Origin: Gammaproteobacteria bacterium
Lineage (GTDB): Bacteria; Pseudomonadota; Gammaproteobacteria; Steroidobacterales; Steroidobacteraceae
Length of the DNA: 64,000 bases
NCBI GenBank assembly: GCA_003134045.1
Contig: PLAH01000059.1
Location: forward strand, 1-64,000
Reading direction: 5' to 3'
Shown: piece after piece, positions 7,633 through 18,958 of the stretch
Numbering within the stretch: position 1 is the first letter of the stretch
Layout of the letters: every line of letters starts with the position of its first letter
The notes under the pieces: generated by a model
What the model was told of the DNA's origin: nothing
What the model saw: only the letters and a program-made list of their open reading frames with translations
The model's database searches: none
Position numbers and translations under genes: made by a program

Positions 7633-8282
7633 CAGAATACGAATCCTTGGGGCGATGGTGCGTTCAACAGGGGCTCGATGACCGTTTCGAACAAGCTCTC
7701 TCGAATCCATTCCGTGCTGTCGACGCGCCGGACCAAGATGGCGTCCATCACCGGCGCGACGCCGACCACGGCGAACAAACGGCCGCCGATGCGCAATGCC
7801 TTTTGAAAACGCGCATCGTAGACCGGCAGCGACCCGGTGACCGCGATCGCATCGTATTCGCTGAAAGCCGCGCTGCTGAACGCATCGCGCCTCTCGAGGC
7901 TCACCCGGGCCTGCGGCACGGCCCGCAGATTCGCCGCGGCAGCCGCGGTGAACTCGGCCTGAATGTCGATCGAGTGCGTGGATGCCCCGAGCAAGCTCAT
8001 GCACGCGCTCAAGTAGCCGGTGCCGGTGCCCACTTCCAGCACGCTGTCGGAGCTGTTGATGCCGAGCGCTTGCAGGATCCGCCCCTGCAGCAGCGGAGCC
8101 AGCATGTGCTGACCGAATCCGATGGGAATCGGCGCGTCGGCGAAAGCGAGTTCACGATACGCGGCGGGCACGAACGCTTCGCGCGGCACCGCGGACAGCA
8201 CGTCGAGGACGCGCGGATCGAGCACTTCCCAGGTGCGGATTTGCTGATCGACCATCTGCTGACGAGCTGCCACGTTGTCCAT
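7632..8282 (-). CDS. pcm: Protein-L-isoaspartate O-methyltransferase
   Basis: Repairs isoaspartyl residues in damaged proteins by SAM-dependent methylation. The family N-terminus (ARQQMVDQQIRTWEVLDPRVL), the VPREAFVP segment and the SAM-binding VLEVGTGTGYLSA motif are all visible. ATG at 8282 is preferred because it places the conserved region at the usual distance; an upstream in-frame TTG at 8321 would add 13 residues. Predicted length 216. Lies divergent from the PAS-GGDEF-EAL gene across about 160 bases. Confidence 0.9.
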   Translation of the reverse strand: MDNVAARQQMVDQQIRTWEVLDPRVLDVLSAVPREAFVPAAYRELAFADAPIPIGFGQHMLAPLLQGRILQALGINSSDSVLEVGTGTGYLSACMSLLGASTHSIDIQAEFTAAAAANLRAVPQARVSLERRDAFSSAAFSEYDAIAVTGSLPVYDARFQKALRIGGRLFAVVGVAPVMDAILVRRVDSTEWIRESLFETVIEPLLNAPSPQGFVF

Positions 8283-8444
8283 AATGTCTCGAGCGCTATT
8301 AAGAGCGTTGATTATGGTCAATTTCCGCAGGCTACGCGAGCCCCTTGCGCTATTCTCCGGCTCACGATGATTCGCGATGCGTCGAACCCGCGGGGGACTT
8401 AAATTTTAAGCATCGTTAAGGTTCGCCGTGCGAGGTCCCCTTCT

Positions 8445-10757
8445 TTGATCTTCCCTGCCGTTGCCGTGTGGTTCTTCGTCTCTGCTGCATTGGCCGTGGG
8501 CTTGGGCGTGCTCGTCGTTTGGAAACGGCGCCAGGAGCGCGCCGTCAACGATTTTTCCGAACAGATTCGGCGCCTGACCTTCGAGGCTGGGACCGCGGGG
8601 CGCATCGGTTTGGCGGACAACCCGAAGTCGTTGGAACAGCTGGGCGTCGCGGTCAACAAACTGCTCGAAAATCTCGAACAGCGCGGTGCGAATCTGAGCG
8701 GCCGCGAGCAGCTGTTTCAGCGCCTGGTGGAGACGGTGCACGATGCCGTTCTGGTGCACCGAAACCAGATCCTGTTCGCCAATTCGCGCTTCCTGACCTT
8801 GTTGGGCATGAATGCGGCGGACGTGATCGGCAGGCCGCTCAGCGATTTCGTCGGGCCGGAATATGTGGAACTGGTGGACCATAATTTGCGCCGGCGCTTG
8901 CGCGGCGAACCCGCCGCCGAGCGCTACGAGGTCGAGTTGGTGGGCTCGCACGGCGAAGTGACGCGCGTCGAACTGTCGAGCACCGTGATCGACAGTGCGG
9001 GCGAAGCCGCGCTGCTGCTGACCGCCCTGGAAATGCTGCCGGAGGCATCGACCTCATCGGTGCTGGCGGCCGGGCCGCCCCGCGCCATGGCCACGCTCGA
9101 CGCCATGGGCGAGAGCGTGATTACCGTCGACGGGGAAGGCAAGATCGATTACGTCAATGTCGCAGCGGAAACGTTGCTGAACCAGCGTCGCGAGCAAATC
9201 ATCGGCAAATCCTTTCCCGACGTGGCCTCGCTGGTCGATGAATCCGACCGCCGATCGCTCGGCGATCCGGTTCGCATGGCGCTGACCTCGGGCGGCAGGG
9301 TCTCCATGGGCAGACGGGCGGTGCTGGTGCCCGCCAACGGCGCCGCGGAACGCTCGGTGGAACTCAGCGTGTCGCCGCTGATGTCGGACAGCAAGGAGAC
9401 GCTCGGTCTGGTCCTGGTATTGCACGACACCAGCGAACTGCGCGGACTCGCGCGGCAGATGACCTACCAGGCGAGCCACGACGCCCTGACCGGCCTCGTC
9501 AACCGGCGCGAGTTCGAACGGCGGCTGCAGGAAGCGATGGACTCCGCTCAGACAGGGGGCGCGGCGCACGCCCTGTGCTACCTGGATCTCGACCGGTTCA
9601 AGGTGGTGAACGACACCTGCGGACATACGGCCGGCGACAACATGCTGCGCGAGGTGGCCTCCATCATCAAAGAAGCGGTACGCGACTCGGATACGGTGGG
9701 GCGCATCGGCGGCGACGAGTTTGCGCTGCTGTTGGTGGGTTGCCCGCTCGAGAAGGCGCGGCAGATCGCCGACAACGTCGTGCATTCGGTCAGCGATTAC
9801 CGCTTCGTCTGGAAGGACAAGATTTTCAACATCGGCGTCAGCATCGGGCTCGTGGAAATCGGCCGCGGCGGCGGCGCGATCGAGGATCTGATGAACTCGG
9901 CGGATTCCGCCTGCTATGTCGCGAAGAAACAGGGCGGCGTGCACGTGCACGTGTATTCGGCGCGCGAGGAGGCGACCGCACGCCACAGCGGCGAGATCCA
10001 CTGGCTGCAGAAGCTGCAAGGCGCTCTGCGCGACGACAAGTTTGAGCTCTACTACCAGCCCATCGTGCACGCGCGCAGCGGTGCCGTGCGCGGACCCGCG
10101 ATCGAAGTGTTCGTGCGTCTGCAGGGCGAGAACGGGCAGCCCGGCGCGCCGCCGGCGGAATTCTTCCGTGCCGCCGAGCGTTACCGTTTGATGCCGGAAG
10201 TCGACCGATGGGTGGTGCAGACGGTGCTGTCCGCCTTGGGCCGCGGCGGCATGAAGCTGCCGGAGGGACGCAGTGTCGCGATCAACATCGCCGGACAGAC
10301 CCTGGGCGACTCGGCGTTCCTGGAGTTCGTGGTCGATTGCTTCGATCACACGGGGGCGAGTCCCGCCGACATCTGTTTCGAAGTCACGGAAAGCTCGGTG
10401 GTCGCCAACTTGGACCACGCGCGGCGTTTCATCGCCGTATTGCACGGCATGGGCTGCGAATTCGCGCTCGACGATTTCGGCAGCGGCTTGAGCTCGTTCT
10501 CGACCTTGAAGACATTGCCCATGGATTACCTCAAGATCGACGGATCGTTCATCCGCAATCTCGCCTCCGATACCGTGAACCGGGCGATGGTGGCGGCCAT
10601 GGTCGAGCTGTCGCGCAGCTTGCACTTCCGCGTCGTCGCCGAGCAGATCGAGGATCAACCGTCGCTGGATGCCGCCAAGGGCATGGGCATCGATTTCCTG
10701 CAAGGTTTCATCATCGGCCGCCCGCAACCCTTGTCGGTGACCCCCAACCCCTTATAA
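8445..10757 (+). CDS. PAS-GGDEF-EAL cyclic di-GMP signalling protein with atypical EAL signature
   Basis: 770-residue membrane-tethered second-messenger enzyme. Order: one N-terminal membrane helix (about 1-25), two PAS-like sensor modules (about 85-190 and 210-330), a GGDEF domain (DALTGLVNRREF, then RIGGDEFALL near residue 422) and an EAL domain (about 515-765). GGDEF is canonical, so diguanylate cyclase activity is plausible. In the EAL domain the signature reads IEVFVR instead of EALLR, while the FEVTES, DDFGSGLSSF and YLKIDG motifs that bind metal and catalyse are kept; phosphodiesterase activity is therefore possible but not certain. Start is TTG at 8445, with a GAGG about 10 bases upstream. 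Confidence 0.88.
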   Translation: MIFPAVAVWFFVSAALAVGLGVLVVWKRRQERAVNDFSEQIRRLTFEAGTAGRIGLADNPKSLEQLGVAVNKLLENLEQRGANLSGREQLFQRLVETVHDAVLVHRNQILFANSRFLTLLGMNAADVIGRPLSDFVGPEYVELVDHNLRRRLRGEPAAERYEVELVGSHGEVTRVELSSTVIDSAGEAALLLTALEMLPEASTSSVLAAGPPRAMATLDAMGESVITVDGEGKIDYVNVAAETLLNQRREQIIGKSFPDVASLVDESDRRSLGDPVRMALTSGGRVSMGRRAVLVPANGAAERSVELSVSPLMSDSKETLGLVLVLHDTSELRGLARQMTYQASHDALTGLVNRREFERRLQEAMDSAQTGGAAHALCYLDLDRFKVVNDTCGHTAGDNMLREVASIIKEAVRDSDTVGRIGGDEFALLLVGCPLEKARQIADNVVHSVSDYRFVWKDKIFNIGVSIGLVEIGRGGGAIEDLMNSADSACYVAKKQGGVHVHVYSAREEATARHSGEIHWLQKLQGALRDDKFELYYQPIVHARSGAVRGPAIEVFVRLQGENGQPGAPPAEFFRAAERYRLMPEVDRWVVQTVLSALGRGGMKLPEGRSVAINIAGQTLGDSAFLEFVVDCFDHTGASPADICFEVTESSVVANLDHARRFIAVLHGMGCEFALDDFGSGLSSFSTLKTLPMDYLKIDGSFIRNLASDTVNRAMVAAMVELSRSLHFRVVAEQIEDQPSLDAAKGMGIDFLQGFIIGRPQPLSVTPNPL

Positions 10758-10850
10758 CCGTCCGGCAGGCGCTCATAACAAACTTCTATGGTATTTACCC
10801 CGCGCTTGGGGGGAAAATCGGGGCAAGCTAGAAGGTCAACGAGGTGCCGC

Positions 10851-11834
10851 ATGCCGATTTACGAAGACAATACCAAATCCATCGGGCATACGCCCTTGGT
10901 CCGGATCAACCGCCTGGATGCCGCCAGCGGCGCGACCATCCTGGCCAAGATCGAAGGCCGTAATCCGGCTTATTCGGTGAAATGCCGGATCGGCTCGGCC
11001 ATGGTCTGGGACGCGGAAGAACGCGGCACCTTGACGCCCGGAATGTCGATCGTCGAAGCCACCAGCGGCAATACCGGCATCGCGCTGGCGTTCGCGGCTG
11101 CCGCGCGCGGTTATGGCTGCGTGCTCACGATGCCCGACACCATGAGCATGGAGCGGCGCAAGGTGCTGATCGCCTTCGGCGCCAAGCTGGTGCTGACGCC
11201 GGGCGCGAAGGGCATGAAGGGCGCCATTGCCAAAGCCGAAGAGTTGGCCGCCGCGGAGCCGGGCAAGTACGTGCTGATGAAGCAATTCGAGAATCCCGCC
11301 AACCCGGCGATTCATGAGAAAACCACGGGGCCGGAGATCTGGGACGATACCCAGGGCCAGGTCGACGTGTTCGTCTCGGGCGTGGGCACCGGCGGCACGC
11401 TCACCGGCGTATCGCGGTACCTCAAGAACACCCGCGCGAAGAAAATCCTCACGGTCGCGGTCGAACCGTCGCATTCGCCGGTGATAAGCCAAACGCTGGC
11501 GGGTCAGCCGCTCGCGCCGGCGCCGCACAAGATCCAGGGCATCGGCGCCGGGTTCATTCCGAAGAACCTCGACCTGTCGCTGGTCGACCGCGTGGAACAG
11601 GTGAGCAACGACGAAGCGATTGCGACGGCGCGCAAGCTGGCGCGCGAGGAAGGCATTCTGTGCGGCATCTCCTGCGGCGCGGCGATGGCGGCGGCGCTGC
11701 GGCTGGCGCGTGAGCCGGCGTTCGCCGGCAAGACCATCGTGGTGATTCTGCCCGACGCGGGCGAGCGCTATTTGTCGGGGGCGTTGTTCGAAGGTCTGTT
11801 CGAGGATGTCGAGAAAATGCAGGCCGTGGCCTAA
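10851..11834 (+). CDS. cysK: Cysteine synthase A (O-acetylserine sulfhydrylase)
   Basis: PLP enzyme that makes cysteine from O-acetylserine and sulfide. The PLP lysine is K44 in [11 protein letters not shown], the cysteine-synthase A signature. The TSGNTG substrate loop is at 71-76, and the glycine-rich PLP-phosphate loop [10 protein letters not shown] follows in the middle. The ATG at 10851 gives the standard N-terminus [18 protein letters not shown]; an upstream in-frame start would add a non-conserved tail. cysE follows 9 bases later, so the two cysteine-biosynthesis enzymes, which form a complex in many bacteria, are co-expressed. Confidence 0.95.
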   Translation: MPIYEDNTKSIGHTPLVRINRLDAASGATILAKIEGRNPAYSVKCRIGSAMVWDAEERGTLTPGMSIVEATSGNTGIALAFAAAARGYGCVLTMPDTMSMERRKVLIAFGAKLVLTPGAKGMKGAIAKAEELAAAEPGKYVLMKQFENPANPAIHEKTTGPEIWDDTQGQVDVFVSGVGTGGTLTGVSRYLKNTRAKKILTVAVEPSHSPVISQTLAGQPLAPAPHKIQGIGAGFIPKNLDLSLVDRVEQVSNDEAIATARKLAREEGILCGISCGAAMAAALRLAREPAFAGKTIVVILPDAGERYLSGALFEGLFEDVEKMQAVA

Positions 11835-11843
11835 AGGCCCATC

Positions 11844-12830
11844 ATGACCGCCGCTGCCAACCCGCTGCCCAAGACGAACTCCGCGCTCGGCGCCAACGGC
11901 CTCGACGAACTGGCACGGGAGCTGCTCGGCAGCTATCTCGGCGACGAGCGGGCGCGGCGCATCTCGCACCGTTACCTGCCGTCGCGCGAGGCCATCGTGG
12001 AGATCTTGGAGGCGGTGCTCGACCTGATGTACCCGGGCTATTTCGGCCGGCAGGACTTGAGCCAGGAGAATCTCGGCTCGCACATCGCCGAAGCGGTGGC
12101 GACGCTCGCGCCGAAAGTCGAACGGGAAATGGAACATTGCCTATGCTATGGCCGCGAGCGTGAAGCGGCGCGCGCGGCGTTGAGCGATTGCGCGCCCCGG
12201 GCGCGCGAACTGACCCAGGTGTTCCTGCGCCGGCTGCCGGAGATACGCGGCCTCTTGGTGCGCGACGTGCAGGCCGCCTTCGACGGCGATCCTGCCGCGA
12301 GCAATCTCGACGAGGTCATTCTGGCTTATCCGGGGTTGCTGGCGGTCAGCGTCTATCGCATCGCGCATGCGCTGCACGACCTCGGCGTGCCCCTGATGGC
12401 GCGCATCATGACGGAATGGGCGCATTCGAAGACCGGATGCGATATCCACCCGGGCGCGAAGATCGGGGCGGCCTTTTTCGTCGACCACGCGACGGGCGTG
12501 GTGATCGGTGAAACCACGGAGATCGGCGAGGGCGTGAAGCTGTACCAGGGAGTGACCTTGGGGGCGCTGTCGTTCCCGAAGGATTCCAGCGGCCAGATCA
12601 TTCGCGGCACGAAGCGGCATCCGACCGTGGAGAGCGGATCGACCCTGTACGCAAATGCGACCGTTCTCGGCGGCCAGACCGTCGTCGGCGCCGGCAGCGT
12701 CATCGGCGGATCGGTATTCCTGACCCACAGCGTGCCGCCGCGTTCGCGCGTGTCGCTCAAGGAGCCGGAACTGCGGGTGGCGACGCGCGAGGGCGCGGCG
12801 GAGCCCGACGCGATTTACTTCGATATTTGA
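11844..12830 (+). CDS. cysE: Serine O-acetyltransferase, long (EpsC-type) form
   Basis: Makes O-acetylserine from serine and acetyl-CoA, the step before CysK. The C-terminal left-handed beta-helix is clear (DIHPGAKIGAAFFVDHATGVVIGETTEIGEGVKLYQGVTLGALS, then KRHPTVE). The N-terminal ~180 residues form a long helical domain, making the 328-residue protein longer than the E. coli enzyme (273). This matches the EpsC/SATase-long group of proteobacteria. The usual C-terminal Ile that docks in CysK is present: the protein ends in Asp-Ile. Confidence 0.93.
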   Translation: MTAAANPLPKTNSALGANGLDELARELLGSYLGDERARRISHRYLPSREAIVEILEAVLDLMYPGYFGRQDLSQENLGSHIAEAVATLAPKVEREMEHCLCYGREREAARAALSDCAPRARELTQVFLRRLPEIRGLLVRDVQAAFDGDPAASNLDEVILAYPGLLAVSVYRIAHALHDLGVPLMARIMTEWAHSKTGCDIHPGAKIGAAFFVDHATGVVIGETTEIGEGVKLYQGVTLGALSFPKDSSGQIIRGTKRHPTVESGSTLYANATVLGGQTVVGAGSVIGGSVFLTHSVPPRSRVSLKEPELRVATREGAAEPDAIYFDI

Positions 12831-12929
12831 AAGATTTGAGGGCGCCGATGCGCGGGCGGGCGCCACCTTTCGTGGCAGCACATCCCTTTCTGAGGTCGCC
12901 GCCACGCGTCCGGATCTGCAGCGTACGGG

Positions 12930-12955
12930 GCCCCGGCGGCGCGTGGCGCCGGGGC
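12930..12955. terminator. Bidirectional terminator-like hairpin between cysE and hppA
   Basis: Arms GCCCCGGCG (12930-12938) and CGCCGGGGC (12947-12955) form a perfect 9-bp stem with an 8-base loop, followed on the plus strand by a T/C-rich stretch (TCTCGCTTCTT). It lies between two convergent genes, where a shared terminator is expected. Confidence 0.6.
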
Positions 12956-12971
12956 TCTCGCTTCTTGCCTG

Positions 12972-15023
<2,052 letters not shown>

Positions 15024-15095
15024 CGAGGGTCTCCGTATCGTCCAGGGGCACGATCTATGTTATTGAATGATATGCAGTTATTTTCAGACCTAAAC

Positions 15096-16367
15096 TCAAA
15101 GCGGAAATTGGGTCGCGAGGCGCTTGACTACGGGAGCGCCTTTCAGCGTGGCGTAGGCGGGCATGCCGCGAACGTAGGGCGGATAATCTTCGCCGTTGAT
15201 GAGCGGCAGCAGGTAGCGGCGGCAGGCGGCGGTGATGCCGAAGCCATCCGCCGTGATGAAGCTGCGCGGCACCTGTTTTTCTTTGTTGGCGACGGCCGCG
15301 AGCGGCGCTTCACCGATGGTCCAGCGATAGGGCTTGGAGGACTTGCGCACGATGACGGGCATGACGGCGTTCTTGCCCCGCAGCGCCAACTGGACCGCGG
15401 CTTGGCCGACGGCGTAGGCCTGCTCGACGTCGACCTTCGATGCCAGGTGCCGGCCGGCGCGCTGCAGGTAATCGGCGACCGCCCAATGAAATTTATAGCC
15501 GAAGGCCTCCTGGGTCATCTGTGCGACGATCGGACCGACGCCGCCGAGCTGCGAATGTCCGAAGGCGTCCTTGGTGCCGGCCTCGGCCAGGAACTTGCCG
15601 TCGGCGTCCCGCACGCCTTCGGACACGACGACGACGCAGTAACCGGACCCTTCCACGGACCTTTTCACCTTGGCCAGAAACTTCGCCTTGTCGAAGACGA
15701 TTTCGGGAAACAGGATGATATGCGGCGCATCGCCGGACTTCTCGCCCGCGAGACCGCCCGCCGCGGCCAGCCAGCCGGCGTGTCTGCCCATGACTTCGAG
15801 CACGAACACCTTGGTCGAGGTACGTGCCATGGACAGCACGTCGAGCGCGGCCTCGCGCGTCGACACGGCGATGTACTTGGCGGCCGAGCCGAAGCCGGGG
15901 CAGCAGTCGGTTACGGCCAAGTCGTTGTCGACGGTTTTCGGCACGCCGATGCAGGTGATCGGGTATCCCAGCTGCGCGCCGATCTCGGACACCTTGTGCG
16001 CGGTGTCCATGGAATCGTTGCCGCCGTTATAGAAGAAATAGCCGATGTCATGGGCGCGGAACACTTCGATGAGGCGTTCGTACTGCGTCCGATTCTGGTC
16101 GAGTCCGGCCAGTTTGTAGCGCGCCGATCCGAACGCGCCGCCGGGGGTGTGGCGCAACGCGCGGATGGCCGCCGCGCTTTCCTTGCTGGTGTCGATCATA
16201 TCCTCGGTCAGGGCGCCGATGATGCCGTGGCGCCCGGCATAAACCTTGGCGATCCGCTTCGGGTACTTGCGGGCGGTCTCGATCAATCCGCAGGCGGAGG
16301 CGTTGATGACAGCCGTGACTCCGCCCGACTGTGCATAGAACGCGTTTTTGGGTGCTTGTCGCCGCAT
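15096..16367 (-). CDS. pfp: Pyrophosphate-dependent 6-phosphofructokinase
   Basis: Interconverts fructose 6-phosphate and fructose 1,6-bisphosphate using PPi. Two residues decide the phosphate donor: the first motif is GGNDS (115-119) with Asp where ATP enzymes have Gly, and the second is PKTVDND (143-149) with Lys where ATP enzymes have Gly. Both indicate PPi rather than ATP. The ATG at 16367 starts the protein directly at the conserved KNAFYAQSGGVTAVINAS; a longer frame to 16454 is not conserved. 423 residues, usual for this group. Followed by hppA on the same strand and divergent from adk. Confidence 0.92.
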   Translation of the reverse strand: MRRQAPKNAFYAQSGGVTAVINASACGLIETARKYPKRIAKVYAGRHGIIGALTEDMIDTSKESAAAIRALRHTPGGAFGSARYKLAGLDQNRTQYERLIEVFRAHDIGYFFYNGGNDSMDTAHKVSEIGAQLGYPITCIGVPKTVDNDLAVTDCCPGFGSAAKYIAVSTREAALDVLSMARTSTKVFVLEVMGRHAGWLAAAGGLAGEKSGDAPHIILFPEIVFDKAKFLAKVKRSVEGSGYCVVVVSEGVRDADGKFLAEAGTKDAFGHSQLGGVGPIVAQMTQEAFGYKFHWAVADYLQRAGRHLASKVDVEQAYAVGQAAVQLALRGKNAVMPVIVRKSSKPYRWTIGEAPLAAVANKEKQVPRSFITADGFGITAACRRYLLPLINGEDYPPYVRGMPAYATLKGAPVVKRLATQFPL

Positions 16368-16490
16368 GATCCACGAGGATAGCCGATCGGCACGGCCTCG
16401 GCACGGACTATGGAGGGCCGCGGTGGGCGTCCGTTTGACGGTGGGCGCCCGCAAAGGTACGGTAGCGCGGTTTAAACACCAACGAGAATC

Positions 16491-17159
16491 ATGCGTATAG
16501 TTCTACTAGGCGCGCCTGGGTCGGGGAAGGGCACTCAGGCGCAGCTGCTCGTCAAAGCCTACGGTGTGCCGCAAATTTCGACCGGCGATTTGCTGCGCGA
16601 GGCCGTGTCCAGGGGGACCCCGCTCGGGCTGCGCGCGAAGTCCGCCATGGATTCCGGCAAGCTGGTCGACGATGCCACCGTGCTGGGGATGATCCGTGAG
16701 CGGCTGGCTCAGGCCGACGCCGCCAAGGGCTTCATTTTGGACGGATTTCCCCGCAATATCGCGCAGGCCGAAGCGTTGGAGACGTTGCTGGCCGGCCTCG
16801 GCAAACCGCTCGAAGCGGTGGTCCTCCTGAATCTGGACCTGGGCATTTTGTTCAAACGTCTGACGGGCAGGCGGATCTGCCAGACCTGCGGCCAGGTGTT
16901 CAACATATTCACCTCGCCCCCCGACACGGCCGCGCATCGGCAAAAGTGCGGGCATGAACCGGTGCTGATTCAACGGCCCGACGACAAGGAAGAAGTCATC
17001 GGTAAGCGTCTCGAGGTATATGACGCGCAGACCAAGCCGCTCATCAAGTATTACACCGCGGCGAAGCTGTTGCGGGTGGTGGACGCGGATGCCGAGATGG
17101 GCGTGGTGTTCAAGAGCATTCAGGACGCGGTGCGGGCCGCGCCGGTCAACGCGGCGTAG
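16491..17159 (+). CDS. adk: Adenylate kinase with Cys-containing (zinc-type) LID
   Basis: Balances ATP, ADP and AMP. The P-loop GAPGSGKGT is at residues 8-15 region, the AMP-binding STGDLLR and FPRN motifs follow. The LID domain holds C130-x2-C133 and C153 with a nearby His (CGH), which suggests a structural zinc site instead of the hydrogen-bond network of the E. coli enzyme. Length 222 is normal. Divergent from the PPi-phosphofructokinase across about 120 bases, forming an adenylate/pyrophosphate energy cluster. Confidence 0.95.
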   Translation: MRIVLLGAPGSGKGTQAQLLVKAYGVPQISTGDLLREAVSRGTPLGLRAKSAMDSGKLVDDATVLGMIRERLAQADAAKGFILDGFPRNIAQAEALETLLAGLGKPLEAVVLLNLDLGILFKRLTGRRICQTCGQVFNIFTSPPDTAAHRQKCGHEPVLIQRPDDKEEVIGKRLEVYDAQTKPLIKYYTAAKLLRVVDADAEMGVVFKSIQDAVRAAPVNAA

Positions 17160-17289
17160 CCGCGAGCCTGCAGCGCCCGCGCGCGCGGCTCAAGGTGAAA
17201 GCGCGGTAGCCGCGCTAGGGAGTTTAGGCGAGCCTGCAGCCGCAGCCGGGCACCGTGGCGCAATCGACTGCAGCAGCGCTTGCCGCGGT
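17160..17289. other. Intergenic stretch between convergent adk and rnd
   Basis: 130 GC-rich bases with no credible gene. It holds a perfect hairpin, GCGCGG (17201-17206) with CCGCGC (17210-17215) around TAG, and two copies of GCGAGCCTGCAGC (about 17162 and 17229). It may serve as a terminator zone, but no T-run is present. Confidence 0.4.
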
Positions 17290-18387
17290 TCAGGCAAGAG
17301 CCTGGAGCAGCCGCTCGCCGATCTCGGCGCGCCGCCAGCCGAGCATGGCGTGGGTGTCGCGCTTGCCCATGGCGAGCGCCTTCAATTCGCCGCGGGGCGC
17401 GAGCAGTTCGGCGCTGACCTGCAGCTCGGCGGCGCGGGCGTCGACGATTTTGGCGAGGCGTTCGATGAGCGCTTTCTGTTCGGGTGTGGGACGCGCGTCC
17501 TGGCTCGGGTTCAGATCGGTCACGGGTACGGCCCTATCCTCGTGCAGCGTTTGCAGCAGGCTCGCCGCGAAGGCGTCGTTGAAGTTCGCCGGCATGGCCG
17601 GCAGTGCGCCGAGTGCGTCACGCGATGTGGGATTGGCTTGGGCCACGGCGAAGAGGGCCGCATCGGAAATGATCCAAGCGCGCGGCAGGTCGCGTTCGCG
17701 TGCGAGCTTCTCGCGCCAGATGGCAACGCTTTTGGCCCGCGCCCGCGGCGCGGGACCGATCTGCCCGAGCCCGCGCAGCCGTTCCCAGGCCTGCTCGGGC
17801 TCGGGCTCATACAGTCTCGGATCCTCGAGGCCCGCGCAATCCTCGGCGGCCCAATGTTCACGGCCGAGCTCGCGCAGGCGTGCCGTGAGACGCCCGGCGA
17901 TCTCGCCGAGATACAGGACATCGTCCGCGGCGTAGTCGAGCTGCTCGCGCGTCAGCGGCCGCTTCGACCAGTCGGTTCGAGTCTGGCCCTTGGGAATGGC
18001 CACGTCGAGCATGGTCTTGACCAGTTCCGCATAGCCGACTTGAGGTTTGAGGCCGATGCAGCCGGCGGCGATCTGGGTGTCGAACACCGGCGAGATGACG
18101 CGCTTGGTGGTCAGATAGAACGCCTCCAGGTCTTGGCGTGCCGCATGGATGACCTTGCGGGTTTGCGGAGCGGTCAAGGCGGGGACCAAAGGATCGAGGC
18201 TGCCGCCGCGCAGCGTATCGACGCACCAGATGCTGCCGGCGGCCGCCAGTTGCAGCAGACAGAGCTTGGGAAAGAACGTTCGTTCGCGCAGAAATTCCGT
18301 ATCCAGGCCGATGAGGGGCTGCGATTCGAGCGTGCGCGCCAGCGCCGGCAGCTCGTCGTTTCGATCGACCCAAATCGCGTCCGGCAT
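17290..18387 (-). CDS. rnd: Ribonuclease D
   Basis: 3'-5' exoribonuclease for tRNA and stable-RNA maturation. The DEDD exonuclease domain is seen in order: LIGLDTEFLRERTFF (Exo I), HAARQDLEAF (Exo II) and YAADDVLYL (Exo III with the Asp/Tyr). The C-terminal half contains the HRDC domain. The ATG at 18387 is preferred over an in-frame TTG at 18408 because the TAAATT just upstream of the latter looks like a promoter -10 sequence. 365 residues, as usual. Confidence 0.92.
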   Translation of the reverse strand: MPDAIWVDRNDELPALARTLESQPLIGLDTEFLRERTFFPKLCLLQLAAAGSIWCVDTLRGGSLDPLVPALTAPQTRKVIHAARQDLEAFYLTTKRVISPVFDTQIAAGCIGLKPQVGYAELVKTMLDVAIPKGQTRTDWSKRPLTREQLDYAADDVLYLGEIAGRLTARLRELGREHWAAEDCAGLEDPRLYEPEPEQAWERLRGLGQIGPAPRARAKSVAIWREKLARERDLPRAWIISDAALFAVAQANPTSRDALGALPAMPANFNDAFAASLLQTLHEDRAVPVTDLNPSQDARPTPEQKALIERLAKIVDARAAELQVSAELLAPRGELKALAMGKRDTHAMLGWRRAEIGERLLQALA

Positions 18388-18438
18388 GCCTTTGATCCGC
18401 GTGTACAATTTAGATCCTCAATTATGACTGATTGAACG

Positions 18439-18954
18439 ATGCTGCGACTCGCTAAAGCATTTTGGGACATCGCTCTGTGGCGCCGGTCGCCGGCACACTT
18501 GCCGGCATCGCTGTTCTTGCTGGGCCTGGTCGCGGCGGTGGTCGCGATCCTGGAGATATTGGCCGCACTGCTGCCTCCCGGACCCAGCGACCGCATTTTC
18601 ACCCGGGTCGTGTTGAGCGTCGGCCTGCCGCTGTTGTTCGCCTGGGCGGTGCTGTCGATCACGCGGCATCGGCAGCGCTTTCTGCAGACCGGCATCGCGT
18701 TGCTGGGCGTGGCGGTACTGGCGCAATTGGTGCTGTATCCCTTGGGTTCGTTGCTCAACATGGTGGGCTCCGACAGGCCGGCGGCGATCCCGCTGGGCGT
18801 GCTCCTGTTCGTGGGATTGATCTGGTATCTGCTTGCCTGCGCCAATATCTGGCGCGCCGCGCTCGATTCAGGGCTGGGGGTGGGGATAGCCATCAGCGTG
18901 GGGTATCTGTTGCTCTCCATGGTCCTGGAACAACAGCTGCTGCCGGACGCTTAA
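18439..18954 (+). CDS. Conserved four-helix inner-membrane protein of unknown function
   Basis: 171 residues with about four to five hydrophobic segments (near 22-46, 58-72, 85-108, 118-138 and 145-165) separated by short loops; the loop after helix 2 is basic (RHRQRF). No enzymatic motif seen. The stop is 4 bases before mpl, so it is probably co-transcribed with that gene and divergent from rnd. A Yip1-like fold is possible but not supported by a specific motif. Confidence 0.7.
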   Translation: MLRLAKAFWDIALWRRSPAHLPASLFLLGLVAAVVAILEILAALLPPGPSDRIFTRVVLSVGLPLLFAWAVLSITRHRQRFLQTGIALLGVAVLAQLVLYPLGSLLNMVGSDRPAAIPLGVLLFVGLIWYLLACANIWRAALDSGLGVGIAISVGYLLLSMVLEQQLLPDA

Positions 18955-18958
18955 GCTC

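Noticed and set aside
12836-12930. GC-rich repeats GGCGCC between cysE and hppA as another copy of the hairpin element
   Set aside because: Only isolated GGCGCC words; no P2 stem and no TAAATTC-type linker.
17201-17215. Hairpin GCGCGG/CCGCGC after adk as part of the hairpin element family
   Set aside because: Stem and loop sequences do not match P1, P2 or P3, and there is no second stem at the right spacing.
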